64,000 nucleotides of DNA from RGIG9115 sp045603225 (GCA_045603225.1 JAZULT010000070.1:1-64000); one strand, 5' to 3'. Shown: positions 43,538 through 54,128, numbered from the stretch's first letter. Notes: generated by a model not told the origin, from the letters alone. A program made the numbers and translations.

Positions 43538-45469
43538 ATGAGAAAAATTACTGTACCGGTAATTGTAACAAACGGGCATTTTAACAGGGAAAAAACCTTG
43601 TCGGAAATAAAAAGATGCGGAGCAGAACGAATAGCTATTGCTGTTGACAGAGAATTAGAATACAAATTTTCATCACCGGAAAATTTGGCGATTGTAAGAG
43701 AATTAATTGAGTATTTTGAATTAAACGGAATAGAAACCATGGTATGGCTTGGCGAAACCTGCGGTCATAATGGTGGAACGGCAGATGAAAATCCACCGTA
43801 TATTCCGGTGCGTATCGTGGACAAGGGCGACACCCATCCCTTTTGCATAATGGGAAAGGAATTTGTGAAGGATTTTTGCACATGGGTTCAGAACATGGCA
43901 AAAGCCGGTGCAAAAATGATTATGCTTGACGATGATATGCGTCTTACATACCGATGGGACGGCTTCGGATGTTGCTGTGAAAATCACATGAAGGCTTTTT
44001 GTCAGGAGCTTGGCGAGGAAATACCGGAGTCAGAAATAATGAATAAGGTATATAACGGCGGAGAGAGTAAATACCGTGATGCATGGCTTAAAGTTCAGGG
44101 AGACTCAATGAGAAATTTTGCAAAGAGTCTTCGTGAAGCTCTTGATGAAATCAATCCCGATGTACGTCTCGGTTTTTGCTGTCCGCCCGTTGCGTGGGAT
44201 CAGGAAGGGTATGATGCAATTGAAATTGCAGAAATTATGGCAGGTAAAACAAAGCCTTTTATAAGACTTACCGGTGCACCGTACTGGGTAAGCTCATGGG
44301 TCGATGATTATTACGGCAAGAAAACAATCGGTGAGGTTATTGAAATTGAACGCACTCAGATTGCGTGGTGCAAAGGACATGATATAGAAATCATGACAGA
44401 GGGGGATACGTATCCCAGACCGAGATTTACCACTCCGGCAGGGTACATGGAATGCTTTGATATGGCTTTTTGTGCAGCTGAGGAGAGTGCAGGGATATTA
44501 AAATATGTGCTTGACTATGTTGCAGAACCTGATTTTGAGACGGGATACATAGATTTCATGGTTGAAAACAAAGAAAAATATGAGTGGATAAGCAAGCATT
44601 TTTCGGGAAAGGAAAATGTGGGTGTGACACCCTATAACAAAATGCGTCAGGCACACAAAACGATTATTGATAAAGACAGCTACATGAGTGTGCGTAATTT
44701 TGATAACAGTTTATTTGCCGCATCTGCATATTTTACGTCTGCAAATACTCTGCCCACAAATCGCAGTGGCGATGGTGTACGTATAGTATTCGGTGAAAAC
44801 GGAAGATATATTGACGTATCCGAACTGAAAAACGGTGCGATTATTGATATAACGGCTGCAAAATATCTTACGGACAGAGGAATAGATACGGGAATATCAA
44901 AATTTGAAGGAACAGTTCAGGCAAAGCAGAGAGGACTTAGCGATACTGTAAATTATTATTTTGCCGATGAAAAAACTTATACAAGAATAAACCGTCCCGT
45001 AAAATTGACAAATGTTGAACTGAAAAGCGGATGCGAGGTTCATGCCGAATTTGCAAGAGAAGAAAAATTTCCTGCTTGCTATACTTATGAAAATCCGGAC
45101 GGATTAAGATTTATGGTGTTCATGTTTGATGCTATGTGCGAAAAATCAAACAACGGTATATTTGATAATTACGCTGTAAGAAGAATGGTTAATTCAAAAC
45201 TTGAATGGCTCGGAAGAAAAGCTGTTCCCGTTCTTTTTGACTCAAATGCACCGGGCGCTTATATGGTAGTAAAAAAAGACGATAAAACAATTACTGTGGG
45301 GCTCTGGAATATGTATGCCGACAGAATTAATAAGGCATCATTTAAAATCGGAGTGCCATATAGAAATGTGACATTCTTCGGATGTGACGGACGTGGGACT
45401 GATGGAAAAATAATCTTTGACACAACGGTTTATCCCTATGAATTTGCGGCTTTTGAACTGGAATTATAA
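43538..45469 (+). CDS. Putative glycoside hydrolase, GH42-like architecture
   Basis: A 643-residue cytoplasmic protein, paralogue of the gene at 15640-17517. Shared landmarks in the same order: LDDDMRLTYRW near residue 129, CCCENHMKAF, ESKYRDAWLKV, RLTGAPYW, TEGDTYPRPRF near residue 288, then the flavodoxin-like domain with KNGAIIDITAAKYLTDRGIDTG, and a C-terminal beta domain ending in PYEFAAFELEL. The acidic residues in the DDD and TEGD motifs are candidates for catalysis. Substrate unknown. GGAGGT precedes the start; the next glycoside hydrolase begins 24 bases later, so they are co-transcribed. Confidence 0.7.
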   Translation: MRKITVPVIVTNGHFNREKTLSEIKRCGAERIAIAVDRELEYKFSSPENLAIVRELIEYFELNGIETMVWLGETCGHNGGTADENPPYIPVRIVDKGDTHPFCIMGKEFVKDFCTWVQNMAKAGAKMIMLDDDMRLTYRWDGFGCCCENHMKAFCQELGEEIPESEIMNKVYNGGESKYRDAWLKVQGDSMRNFAKSLREALDEINPDVRLGFCCPPVAWDQEGYDAIEIAEIMAGKTKPFIRLTGAPYWVSSWVDDYYGKKTIGEVIEIERTQIAWCKGHDIEIMTEGDTYPRPRFTTPAGYMECFDMAFCAAEESAGILKYVLDYVAEPDFETGYIDFMVENKEKYEWISKHFSGKENVGVTPYNKMRQAHKTIIDKDSYMSVRNFDNSLFAASAYFTSANTLPTNRSGDGVRIVFGENGRYIDVSELKNGAIIDITAAKYLTDRGIDTGISKFEGTVQAKQRGLSDTVNYYFADEKTYTRINRPVKLTNVELKSGCEVHAEFAREEKFPACYTYENPDGLRFMVFMFDAMCEKSNNGIFDNYAVRRMVNSKLEWLGRKAVPVLFDSNAPGAYMVVKKDDKTITVGLWNMYADRINKASFKIGVPYRNVTFFGCDGRGTDGKIIFDTTVYPYEFAAFELEL

Positions 45470-45493
45470 AATCGGAATTAAGGAGACAAAATT

Positions 45494-47284
45494 ATGGAAT
45501 TTATGTTAGGATGCAATTACTGGGCATCTAATGCGGGAACTGAAATGTGGAGAGAGTGGGATGAGGACTCGGTAAGGCGTGATATTAAAACACTGTCTGA
45601 AAACGGTTCGAAATTTCTCCGCGTGTTTCCTAACTGGAGAGATTTTCAGCCGGCAACGAGGTTGTACGGATTTTGCGGAATGAAAAGAGAAATTGTCCGT
45701 ATGGATGGGGAAGAGTTTACAAATGAATATTATCTTGATGAGATAATGCTTGAACGCTTTGGTACTTTTTGTGATATTTGTGATGAGTACGACATAAAGC
45801 TTGTTGTCGGAATTCTGACCGGGTGGATGAGCGGAAGACTGTTTGTTCCGCCTGTTCTTGAAAACACAAATCTGTATACTGATGCACTTGCTCTGAGGCT
45901 TGAATACAAGTTTATCAGAGGCTTTGTGACTGAATTTAAAAACCGTGATTGCATTATCGCATGGGATTTGGGAAATGAATGTAACTGTATGAGCGAAACT
46001 GACAGCAGGGACACTGCGGCAGTATGGACAGCCGGTGTTTCAAATGCCATTAAAGCGTCGGACAATACAAGACCTGTTATTTCCGGTATGCATAGCCTCA
46101 GTATTGAAAATACATGGACTATAAAAGACCAGGCAGAGTATTGTGATATATTGACAACGCATCCTTATCCACAGTTCGTTGAGCATTGTTTTAGAGACGG
46201 AATGTTATCTTTCCGCACACTTATGCATCTGCCGGCAGAAACGAAGCTTTATCAGGAAATAGGCGGCAGACCGTGTTTCCCTGAAGAACTCGGAACGCTC
46301 GGTCCTATGAGCTGTGACTGTGATATGGCGGCAAATTTCCTGAAGGTTTCAGCTTACCAGTCGTGGATTAACGGATTCCCCGGATTTATGTGGTGGTGCG
46401 GATGTGAACAGGCACATCTTGAAACTGCTCCATATGTATGGAATATGATGGAGCGTGAGCTCGGTCTCATGGATGTTAGTGGTAATCCTAAGAAAGCACT
46501 TATTGCACTTAAAGAAGTATATGACAGGATAAAATCATTTGATTCTAAACTGTCACCTCCTGAAACGGATGTAGTGTGCATAACAAGCAAAGGTCAGGAT
46601 AACTGGGGAATTTCATATATGTCATATGCACTTGCACGTCAGACAGGTCTTAATCTGAGGTTTGCCTATTCTTGTTATGATATTCCTGAAAGCGATTTTT
46701 ATATGCTTCCTTCGATTTACGAATCAGAAGTTATGCCTAAAAAACAGTATTTTGAGCTTAAAAAGAGAGTATATGAAGGTGCATCGCTTTACATATCGAA
46801 TGATGCCGGTTACCTTACTGAGTTTTCGGAATTTTGCGGAAACAGTGTACATGATACGGTTATTGCTGATGATATATGCAATGTAAAAATCGGTGATAAT
46901 GAGTTTATTCTTGAACGTTCAAGACGTCATGTGATAAATCCCTTGAAATCAGAGGTTCTCGGCTGTGACAACATGGGTATTCCTGCGCTTACGGTTCATA
47001 GCTATGGCATGGGAAAGGTTTATTATCTCAATTTCCCGCTTGAGAAAATGCTGCTTAAGAAAGAACAGGCATTTGATGAAAATTATAGTGATATATATCG
47101 TATAATATTTAAAGATATACTTGATAAAAAGCCTGTCAAATCCGACAATAAAAATGTTGGAATTACTTATCACGGTGATAAAATAGCGATGATTAATTAC
47201 TCAGATGCTGAGCAGGAAATTCTCGTTAATGGTGAAAATATATCAATTAAACCGTACGACTTACTGATAAAAGATATATTATAA
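45494..47284 (+). CDS. Clan GH-A glycoside hydrolase (mannanase-like)
   Basis: A 596-residue cytoplasmic enzyme. It begins LGCNYWASNAGTEMW, as in GH5-type and related clan-A enzymes. The TIM barrel shows FLRVFPNWRDFQP, then the acid/base glutamate in IAWDLGNECNCM near residue 159, THPYPQF, and the nucleophile candidate in CFPEELGTLG near residue 261, followed by FMWWCGCEQ. A C-terminal domain of about 240 residues with a Rossmann-like and a beta part follows. Exo-acting beta-mannosidase or beta-glucosidase activity is plausible. AAGGAGAC precedes the start; a strong bidirectional terminator follows. Confidence 0.8.
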   Translation: MEFMLGCNYWASNAGTEMWREWDEDSVRRDIKTLSENGSKFLRVFPNWRDFQPATRLYGFCGMKREIVRMDGEEFTNEYYLDEIMLERFGTFCDICDEYDIKLVVGILTGWMSGRLFVPPVLENTNLYTDALALRLEYKFIRGFVTEFKNRDCIIAWDLGNECNCMSETDSRDTAAVWTAGVSNAIKASDNTRPVISGMHSLSIENTWTIKDQAEYCDILTTHPYPQFVEHCFRDGMLSFRTLMHLPAETKLYQEIGGRPCFPEELGTLGPMSCDCDMAANFLKVSAYQSWINGFPGFMWWCGCEQAHLETAPYVWNMMERELGLMDVSGNPKKALIALKEVYDRIKSFDSKLSPPETDVVCITSKGQDNWGISYMSYALARQTGLNLRFAYSCYDIPESDFYMLPSIYESEVMPKKQYFELKKRVYEGASLYISNDAGYLTEFSEFCGNSVHDTVIADDICNVKIGDNEFILERSRRHVINPLKSEVLGCDNMGIPALTVHSYGMGKVYYLNFPLEKMLLKKEQAFDENYSDIYRIIFKDILDKKPVKSDNKNVGITYHGDKIAMINYSDAEQEILVNGENISIKPYDLLIKDIL

Positions 47285-47326
47285 AAAAATGTTGCCGATG
47301 CTTTGCGTTGTCGGCAACATTTTTTT
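47284..47326. terminator. Bidirectional terminator
   Basis: AAAAAATGTTGCCGA (about 47285-47299) pairs with TCGGCAACATTTTTT (47311-47325). The T-run on the plus strand runs into the stop codon of the convergent AraC-type gene. Confidence 0.9.
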
Positions 47327-49739
47327 AGGAGTTTGATTTCAGATACTGTATCACTGTCATTCCTGTTATTTTATGGAACATTCTCATAAAACTGCTTGGT
47401 GTTGAATAGTTAAGCTGTTCAGATATTTCCTTGACTGAAATATCACCTGATTTAAGCTTTGTTATTGCATATGCTATTTTTTGCTGCTGTATATAATCCA
47501 CATAATTCATTTGCATTTCCTTATAGAACAAACGGCTCAGGTGCGATGTGGAATACCCCAGGTTGTAGGCGATGAATTTTAGAGACAGCTCCGGGTTTGT
47601 AATGTTTTTATTTATTATCTGTATTATATTGTTAATAACATTCTGCATTTTATAATTGTTTGAAAAAACTTCAAAGTCGCTTGTGACAGAATTATAAAGT
47701 GAATATATAATTTCTTTTATTTCATCATATCCTGTTGCCATACTTATTTTGTAAAAAATATCTGAATATTTTCTCAGAACAAGGTCTTCGAATTTGTAAT
47801 CGGCTTTCTTTGCACAGTCAAGGACGCTGACACTTATTCTAAATGCAAATTCTCTTTGAAGAATCAGAGAATATTTGTTTTTTTCTATGACATTTATTAT
47901 TTCTGTTATTTTCTTTCCGAGTGAATTAAGATTTGTTTTCGGGATTTCACTTATCATATCGGTAATTTCTGATATTTCCGAAGAATGAATGGGAATTCTT
48001 ACTTCCGGCTGACTTGGCTGATTAATTTTATCTGTAAATATGTATTCTTCTGTTTGTTTGTTTATTTGCGTAACAAAATCCTCCAGGATTTTACCGTTTA
48101 TATATTGCTTATCATATGCGAAACATGTAGCATGGTTTGAAGGTTTTATCGGTGTTGAAAGAGAAAGTGTCATATTTTCGGCAGATATCTGAGAAAATAT
48201 ATTTTCTTCAGAGAGTTTTCGCTCCGGAATCGGAGGGGCTGTTTCCTTGTCGTCTATCATAAATATAAACTCGGTTATGGCTTTTGTCATGTCTGAAAAG
48301 TTTATTATTCTTTTCTCTCCGCAATGTAATATCAAATCATAGAATATATGATTATCATCTTCGAAAAATTTTGTTTTCAGTTCGTATCCTTCAAATTCGG
48401 CATATGATATTTTATAATAGATATAAACGTCTTCATAGCATATTTCGATAAAGTCGCGGGTGTGTGTTATTTTAAGGTCCTCTGTTCTGCCGGAAACGGA
48501 AAATCTGATTCTGAAATCTGATGCTTTAATGATATTTGCAGGACCGTCTGCTGTTATTTCTTTATCTCCGCGGTCGGTAATTATACTTATGTGTCCGAGT
48601 GAATAACCTTTGTACTGGACACTGTGAAGAGCTGCTGATGAAAAATCGTGATTGTCATGAAGAACTGATATTTTAAAGTTATACAAATTTTCGGGCGTGC
48701 CGAAATAACCTATGAACGGCTTTCTTGATTTCCAGAATACTTCTCTGTTGAAGCTTCCGAAAGTGAATTTTTCCGGCTTGTATGTAGATGCCACCATGGA
48801 AAATCTGAAAAAAGGGTGTGTCATTCCTTTTGAAATATTTCTCTGGAAAAAGATGTTTCCCATGTCTTCAGTAAAATAAGGATAATATTTAATCGGGCAT
48901 TTTGCAAGTTCATCAATATTTTTTCCCGATTTAGGAAATGAAATCTTTCCGGCACAGCTTCCGTACAGAAAATCACGGAAACTGTCTGACATATAATCCT
49001 CCACAGAAAGGGCAAACGGTCCTGCGGGATGCATTGTTCCGTGATGAAAATGTATTGCGTATATTTCCCAGAGAATATCACAAATTTCCTGGACATATTT
49101 TGTACATTCCGAGTTTTCGTTTTCATCAATGAGAAGTTGGAAAATACGAATGTTTTTGAAGCAGTGTTCGATGTCGTTATATTCGAACGGAGAGTTATGA
49201 TATATGATTGAGCTGTGAAGAGTTTTTAACATCTGCATGCCAAATTTGAGATATTCAGGTATGTTAAAGCGGACACCGCAGGTTACGGTTGTATATATCA
49301 TATGAGACAGTTCTGTAAGCCCTTGTGCATTATAATATGATACAAGGAAAAATGATGCATTTATACATACGTTCTGAATAGTTTTTTTTAGTTCAGGTGT
49401 GAAAATATCGTCATAATATTTCAGGCATTGAAGCAGTCCTGAACATATTTCTCCTGTGGTAGAAAATCCTGAACTGATAACTGTAACCTTAGTATGTGAA
49501 ATCTTGCCGAAATTAATATCATTCTTATCGTTATTCTGAAATTTGATAATTTCTTTTATTATATTAATTGCTGTTTCTTTATTTTTTTCTTTATCTGTAT
49601 AAAGAAGATAAAGTGCATATCCGATTGAATATGTTATAGAGCATGTTTTTTCTTTTGGTGCTGTCAGAATATACCGGTTTTTACCTAAAAATTTTTTTCC
49701 TTTTTTTAAAGAGTCTTTTTCCCAAAAACTGTAAAACAC
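47325..49739 (-). CDS. AraC-type regulator with large lyase-like N-terminal region
   Basis: An 804-residue protein. The last 105 residues are a complete AraC/XylS domain with two helix-turn-helix motifs (LSLKFIAYNLGYSTSHLSRLFYKEM and VKEISEQLNYSTPSSFMRMFHKITG). The first 520 or so residues look like an alpha-helical toroid followed by a beta-sandwich: HHGTMHPAGPFALSVEDYMSDSF near residue 235, FGSFNREVFWKSRKPFIGYFG near residue 327, as in polysaccharide lyase or heparinase-like enzymes. There is no membrane segment. It starts with GTG behind GGGGGGAT. It probably senses an intracellular saccharide and controls the adjacent genes. Confidence 0.8.
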   Translation of the reverse strand: MFYSFWEKDSLKKGKKFLGKNRYILTAPKEKTCSITYSIGYALYLLYTDKEKNKETAINIIKEIIKFQNNDKNDINFGKISHTKVTVISSGFSTTGEICSGLLQCLKYYDDIFTPELKKTIQNVCINASFFLVSYYNAQGLTELSHMIYTTVTCGVRFNIPEYLKFGMQMLKTLHSSIIYHNSPFEYNDIEHCFKNIRIFQLLIDENENSECTKYVQEICDILWEIYAIHFHHGTMHPAGPFALSVEDYMSDSFRDFLYGSCAGKISFPKSGKNIDELAKCPIKYYPYFTEDMGNIFFQRNISKGMTHPFFRFSMVASTYKPEKFTFGSFNREVFWKSRKPFIGYFGTPENLYNFKISVLHDNHDFSSAALHSVQYKGYSLGHISIITDRGDKEITADGPANIIKASDFRIRFSVSGRTEDLKITHTRDFIEICYEDVYIYYKISYAEFEGYELKTKFFEDDNHIFYDLILHCGEKRIINFSDMTKAITEFIFMIDDKETAPPIPERKLSEENIFSQISAENMTLSLSTPIKPSNHATCFAYDKQYINGKILEDFVTQINKQTEEYIFTDKINQPSQPEVRIPIHSSEISEITDMISEIPKTNLNSLGKKITEIINVIEKNKYSLILQREFAFRISVSVLDCAKKADYKFEDLVLRKYSDIFYKISMATGYDEIKEIIYSLYNSVTSDFEVFSNNYKMQNVINNIIQIINKNITNPELSLKFIAYNLGYSTSHLSRLFYKEMQMNYVDYIQQQKIAYAITKLKSGDISVKEISEQLNYSTPSSFMRMFHKITGMTVIQYLKSNS

Positions 49740-49770
49740 TAATTATCCCCCCAAAGCATTGTTAATATTA

Positions 49771-49799
49771 ATTATATACTGTGTTTTTTATATTGTCAA
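49771..49799 (-). promoter_or_regulatory. Promoter of the AraC-type regulator
   Basis: On the minus strand TTGACA (49799-49794) and TATAAT (49776-49771) with a 17-base spacer, 32 bases before the GTG start. It faces away from the promoter at 49924-49952. Confidence 0.75.
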
Positions 49800-49923
49800 T
49801 AGTTTTTTTGCAAAAAAAGTTTATATACAAACAAAATATATTATTAAGCGTTTTATCAAAGCTGAAAATAACGTGAATTAAAATATTGAAGTCAAAAAAT
49901 GTATGTCTGTAAAATCTTGTTTA

Positions 49924-49952
49924 TTGACAATATCAAATTATGAGATTATAAT
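49924..49952 (+). promoter_or_regulatory. Promoter of the surface-protein operon
   Basis: TTGACA at 49924-49929 and TATAAT at 49947-49952 with a 17-base spacer, 46 bases before the SLH protein gene. With the divergent promoter 125 bases away, the interval is a natural place for the regulator to act. Confidence 0.8.
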
Positions 49953-49997
49953 GGAATTAAACAAAGGGTTTATTATTTCGGAAAGGCGGAATTACGG

Positions 49998-51656
49998 ATG
50001 AAAAGAAAGATAGTGACATTTTTACTTGCTGTAAGTTTATTTTCTGCAGTGCCGGCATCGGCTGCTGTGTGTGAAGTGTCCGGAAATACTGTAAGTGTTC
50101 AGGCAGAGGCTGAACCGGGTGAAAGGAAAATAATGTTGCTTGTCAAATCGGGTACAGATATTTCCGATAACAGTAATATCTACGCTGTAAAGGAAAGTGT
50201 TGCTGATAACGACGGATGTGTAATATTTACTTTCAGTATGGCTGCTGAAAAAAACGGATTAACAACCGATGGTGAGTATGATATATATGTAAGGAAAAAC
50301 GGGAAAACCGAAAAAATCGGTTCAATGTTTTATGCAACACCTGAGAGCAGAGAAAGTATAATTCAGAACATAAAAGGTGCATCTGATGAAAATGATTTGA
50401 GCGGGATTTTTGAAAATTACGATAATCTTGTTGTATTAAAAGCAATGGGATTTAACATGGATGCATATGCTGTCCTCGGAGACGATAAAGGCGATGTGTC
50501 TGAAATGGTTTATGGATATACAAAAAATGCAGAAACCGCAGAAGAGTATGCAAACGCTTTTGCACTCGCAATTTCGGCTGTGAACATTAATAACGGAGAG
50601 GATGTTTCCCTTCAGCTTAAAAATGCTGATATGGAATTTGAAAAAGTAAAATATTCTGATATAAAAGAAAAAGAACAAGCCAATTTTATTGATGAGTATA
50701 TCAGCGAAGGTACATATGAATCAATTGATGAACTGGTACAGGCATATGCTGAAGCTAATATTCTTTATATAATCAATAATACACGCTATGATGACATGGA
50801 AGATATACTAAAAAAGTATGCAGATGAGATTGGAATTAAGTCCAGCTCGGAATATGATGATTATCTTGATGCAGACAGCAAAAAGAAAGTAAATGAAAAG
50901 CTTGTGTCAAAGCTTAAATCATCACCTGCTAAAACTGTAAGAAGTCTGCTTTCAAAAATTGAAGATGCAGTAGAAGAAACAGAGAAAAAAGCATCATCCG
51001 GAGGAAGCTCCGGCGGTGGTGGCGGTGGCGGAGGTTCTTCGAAACCGTCAGGTGCTGTGTCAGTGGGAGCAGTACCGTCTGCTGATGTTAAACTGTCAGA
51101 AGAAATAAATGTAGAGAAACCGATATTTACCGACCTTGCTGAAGCTGAGTGGGCGAAAGATGCAATTACAAAGATGTACGAGGAAGGTATCATTTCAGGT
51201 GACGGTGACGGAAGGTGCCGTCCGAATGACAGTATGAAACGTGAAGAATTTATAAAAATGCTGGTGCTTTCTCTTGGGATATATGATGAGTTCGCAGAGT
51301 GCGATTTTGGTGATGTCCCGAAATATTCATGGTCATACAGATATATTGCAAGTGCATATAATGCGGGAATAATAAACGGTGTTTCGGAAAATAGGTTTGG
51401 AATAGGTAATCTTCTTACAAGACAGGATATGGCACTTATTTGCAGTCGAAGCGCAAGTGGAAGAATATCACTTGAAGAAAAGCGTGATGATGCAGAGTTT
51501 TCTGATAAGGACAGCATAAGCGATTATGCAAAGGAAGCTGTGTCAATGCTTTATAAGGCTGAGGTTATTAACGGTATGGGAGACAATTGTTTTGAACCTT
51601 TCGGGACGGCAACAAGAGCACAGGGTGCTGTAATGTTATATAATCTGTTTAAGTAA
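49998..51656 (+). CDS. Secreted SLH-domain protein
   Basis: A 552-residue surface protein. Signal peptide at residues 1-24 (cleavage near SAAVC). Residues 25-120 form a beta-rich module, 120-330 are mostly helical, and a linker with eight consecutive glycines lies near residue 342. Three S-layer-homology repeats end the protein: FTDLAEAEWAKDAITKMYEEG near 376, FGDVPKYSWSYRYIASAYNAG near 436, and FSDKDSISDYAKEAVSMLYKAE near 500. SLH repeats hold proteins to pyruvylated cell-wall polymer. No catalytic domain is seen. It heads a run of secreted-protein genes; the next starts 12 bases later. Confidence 0.88.
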   Translation: MKRKIVTFLLAVSLFSAVPASAAVCEVSGNTVSVQAEAEPGERKIMLLVKSGTDISDNSNIYAVKESVADNDGCVIFTFSMAAEKNGLTTDGEYDIYVRKNGKTEKIGSMFYATPESRESIIQNIKGASDENDLSGIFENYDNLVVLKAMGFNMDAYAVLGDDKGDVSEMVYGYTKNAETAEEYANAFALAISAVNINNGEDVSLQLKNADMEFEKVKYSDIKEKEQANFIDEYISEGTYESIDELVQAYAEANILYIINNTRYDDMEDILKKYADEIGIKSSSEYDDYLDADSKKKVNEKLVSKLKSSPAKTVRSLLSKIEDAVEETEKKASSGGSSGGGGGGGGSSKPSGAVSVGAVPSADVKLSEEINVEKPIFTDLAEAEWAKDAITKMYEEGIISGDGDGRCRPNDSMKREEFIKMLVLSLGIYDEFAECDFGDVPKYSWSYRYIASAYNAGIINGVSENRFGIGNLLTRQDMALICSRSASGRISLEEKRDDAEFSDKDSISDYAKEAVSMLYKAEVINGMGDNCFEPFGTATRAQGAVMLYNLFK

Positions 51657-51668
51657 AGGAGGAGCAGA

Positions 51669-54128
51669 ATGTTTAAGAAAATAACTGTATTATTAAGTGT
51701 TATTGTTACTTCACTTACTTTGGCTGTAAGTGCGGTGGGTGCCGCATCGGACATAACGGAAATAAAGTCAGCTCTGGAAGGAATAGATATCATTTTTCCT
51801 GAAATGCTTCCTAAAATTACAAAAGATGATTATGTAAATGCACTTTCAAAACTTTTGTACGAAGATGCATCTGTTATCGGTAATCCTGAGAAAATAGCAA
51901 GAATGACAGGAATGATTGAAGCTGTCGAACAATATGACGGGAAAGATTCCCTGCCTCTTAACGAAGCTCTTAAATATGCTGTTGTAACGCTAGGATATAA
52001 AAGTTCAGCAGCAAACACGGGCGGATACGTAAGTATGGCATCATCTCTCGGGCTTACCGACGGTATTGATACAAAGTATATCGGCGGAATAAATGCAGAT
52101 ATTGCCGCAAGAATTGTGTATAATATGCTTGAAGTTGAACCTATGGTTACTTATACGACAGCTGAAGGGTATAAATATTCGGAAATCAGAGACGATGAAA
52201 CATTACTTTCTCTTAACCGTGATACATATCTTATAGAAGGAATTTTGACTGCTTCTTATCATACCTCGGTTTACGGTGAAAGCAGTTCGCTTGCAGAATG
52301 TATCGCAATTGACGATACGTATTATTTATCAGAAAAGGATTACAGCGAATTTCTTGGAATGAATGTACAGGCTTACGTTAAGGAGACGGCACCCGGAGAA
52401 TATGAAGTTATATATGTCGGTGCAAACAGCAGAAAAAACAGCGAGCTTGTAATAAATGCCGATGACATTGAATCTGTAGACAAAAAGTTTACAAATATCA
52501 GATATTACTCAGGTAACAAAGAGAAGAATGCATATCTTGCAGATGTTCCTAAAGTGATATATAACGGGAAATATTATGCCGGATATACCGCTTCGGATTT
52601 GATGCCGAAAATCGGAAGTCTCAGACTTGTGGATAATAACAGGGATAATAAGTATGACATCGTTTTTGTAGAAGCTTATCAGACAATGGTTGTTGGCTCT
52701 GTCGCAGACGGAGAGATTTACAACAAGTACAGCTTTGATAATTCTCTCAGAATTCTTGATATAGGAACAAACAGTGATATTTCGGATTTGAAAATATATA
52801 AAAACAATGCTGAAATTCCGGCGGAGGAGATAAAAGTTAATGATATCCTGAGTATTGCAGTAAGCAAAGGCGAAAGCGAACAGATTATAAAAATCTATGT
52901 ATGTAACAATACAGTCAGCGGTATGATTGAGAAAGTGAATTATGATGAAAATGAGATAACCGTTGACGGAAAAGTTTATCCTATGTCGCAGGATTTTATG
53001 GACTTTGCGGCTGATACAGCATATGACTTATCTCTCGGTAATGCTCATCAGTTCTTCACGGATATATTCGGAAATATTGCTTATGCAAAAAAGACAGGCG
53101 TTATGGAATACAGCTTTATTTATAAATCAACGACCGATGATAACGAAGGATATTACATTACATATCTTGACCTTGACAACAAATGGAATACAGCTAAGGC
53201 TGCAAGAAAGCTTACTGTTGACGATTCTGTATACGAAGGAGAAGATGTATTTGAGCCGTTGAAGAAACTCGCTGCTCAGGTTGTGAAAATCAAGTTCAAT
53301 TCTGCTGGCGAGGTTATGAAGATAGAAACTGCAACCGAAACAAATGAATTTATTGAAAATGAATACACAGTAACCCGTCTGACCTCATATACTTACCGTG
53401 CAGGCCCGAAAACTTTTGCCAATAAAATATATCTTAATAACGGTGCAAAAGCATTTGTAATATGTGATGATGCTTCGTTTATGGAAAATATTGAGGCAAG
53501 AGACGCAGGAACATATTTCGGAGGAGATACAGCGTATACAATAAGGGCTTATGATATTGATGAATTCGGATTTACTGACCTTGTAAGTGTAGAAAGAAGT
53601 GTTCAGAGTATGATTCAGCCCGGATTTGTTGTGGTAACGAAGGTTATGGAAACGGTAAACTCCGATGGTGAGGTTGTAACTGCAATAGCGGGAAATGCAG
53701 GCAATCTTAATGCAATTCTTGCCGGTAAGAATGCTGATACATTTGACGGAATTGGCGCAGGAGACATCATACGTATTGGTGTAGGAAATGCAGGTACTGT
53801 TGAAACGGCGAGTAAGATATTCGGACTTAAAGAAGAATTTATTACAAATATACCAGGTGATCTGTACAATACAAAAACAGCTATTGTATCAGGAACTATC
53901 GAAAAGCTGGATGACGAAATGACAAAGGTAAAAATTGACTGTGGCTCAAAAGGAGATGTTTCGCTTCGTCTTTCATCAACACTCAGTGTCACAATGTTCG
54001 ATATTGAATCGAATGAATGTGAGATTATAACATCAGGACAGCTAAGAGAAGGCGATAAGGTTGTCTGCCGTATGGCATGGGGACAAATTGCTGAAATGGT
54101 AGTGCTTCGTGAGGAGGGTTCAAAATGA
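51669..54128 (+). CDS. Secreted protein with SLH-like N-terminus
   Basis: An 819-residue protein with a signal peptide (residues 1-25, ending SAVGAAS). Residues 30-155 resemble degenerate SLH repeats: EALKYAVVTLGYKS, SMASSLGLTDGID and NADIAARIVYNMLEV. The remaining 650 residues are beta-rich with repeating short motifs such as EKVNYDENEITVDGKVY, LDKIK-like strands and a late GTIEKLDDEMTKVKIDCG unit, resembling modules found beside SLH repeats in Clostridia. No enzyme motif is recognised. AAAGGAGGAG precedes the ATG, and the stop overlaps the next start. It is probably a wall-attached scaffold protein. Confidence 0.7.
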   Translation: MFKKITVLLSVIVTSLTLAVSAVGAASDITEIKSALEGIDIIFPEMLPKITKDDYVNALSKLLYEDASVIGNPEKIARMTGMIEAVEQYDGKDSLPLNEALKYAVVTLGYKSSAANTGGYVSMASSLGLTDGIDTKYIGGINADIAARIVYNMLEVEPMVTYTTAEGYKYSEIRDDETLLSLNRDTYLIEGILTASYHTSVYGESSSLAECIAIDDTYYLSEKDYSEFLGMNVQAYVKETAPGEYEVIYVGANSRKNSELVINADDIESVDKKFTNIRYYSGNKEKNAYLADVPKVIYNGKYYAGYTASDLMPKIGSLRLVDNNRDNKYDIVFVEAYQTMVVGSVADGEIYNKYSFDNSLRILDIGTNSDISDLKIYKNNAEIPAEEIKVNDILSIAVSKGESEQIIKIYVCNNTVSGMIEKVNYDENEITVDGKVYPMSQDFMDFAADTAYDLSLGNAHQFFTDIFGNIAYAKKTGVMEYSFIYKSTTDDNEGYYITYLDLDNKWNTAKAARKLTVDDSVYEGEDVFEPLKKLAAQVVKIKFNSAGEVMKIETATETNEFIENEYTVTRLTSYTYRAGPKTFANKIYLNNGAKAFVICDDASFMENIEARDAGTYFGGDTAYTIRAYDIDEFGFTDLVSVERSVQSMIQPGFVVVTKVMETVNSDGEVVTAIAGNAGNLNAILAGKNADTFDGIGAGDIIRIGVGNAGTVETASKIFGLKEEFITNIPGDLYNTKTAIVSGTIEKLDDEMTKVKIDCGSKGDVSLRLSSTLSVTMFDIESNECEIITSGQLREGDKVVCRMAWGQIAEMVVLREEGSK

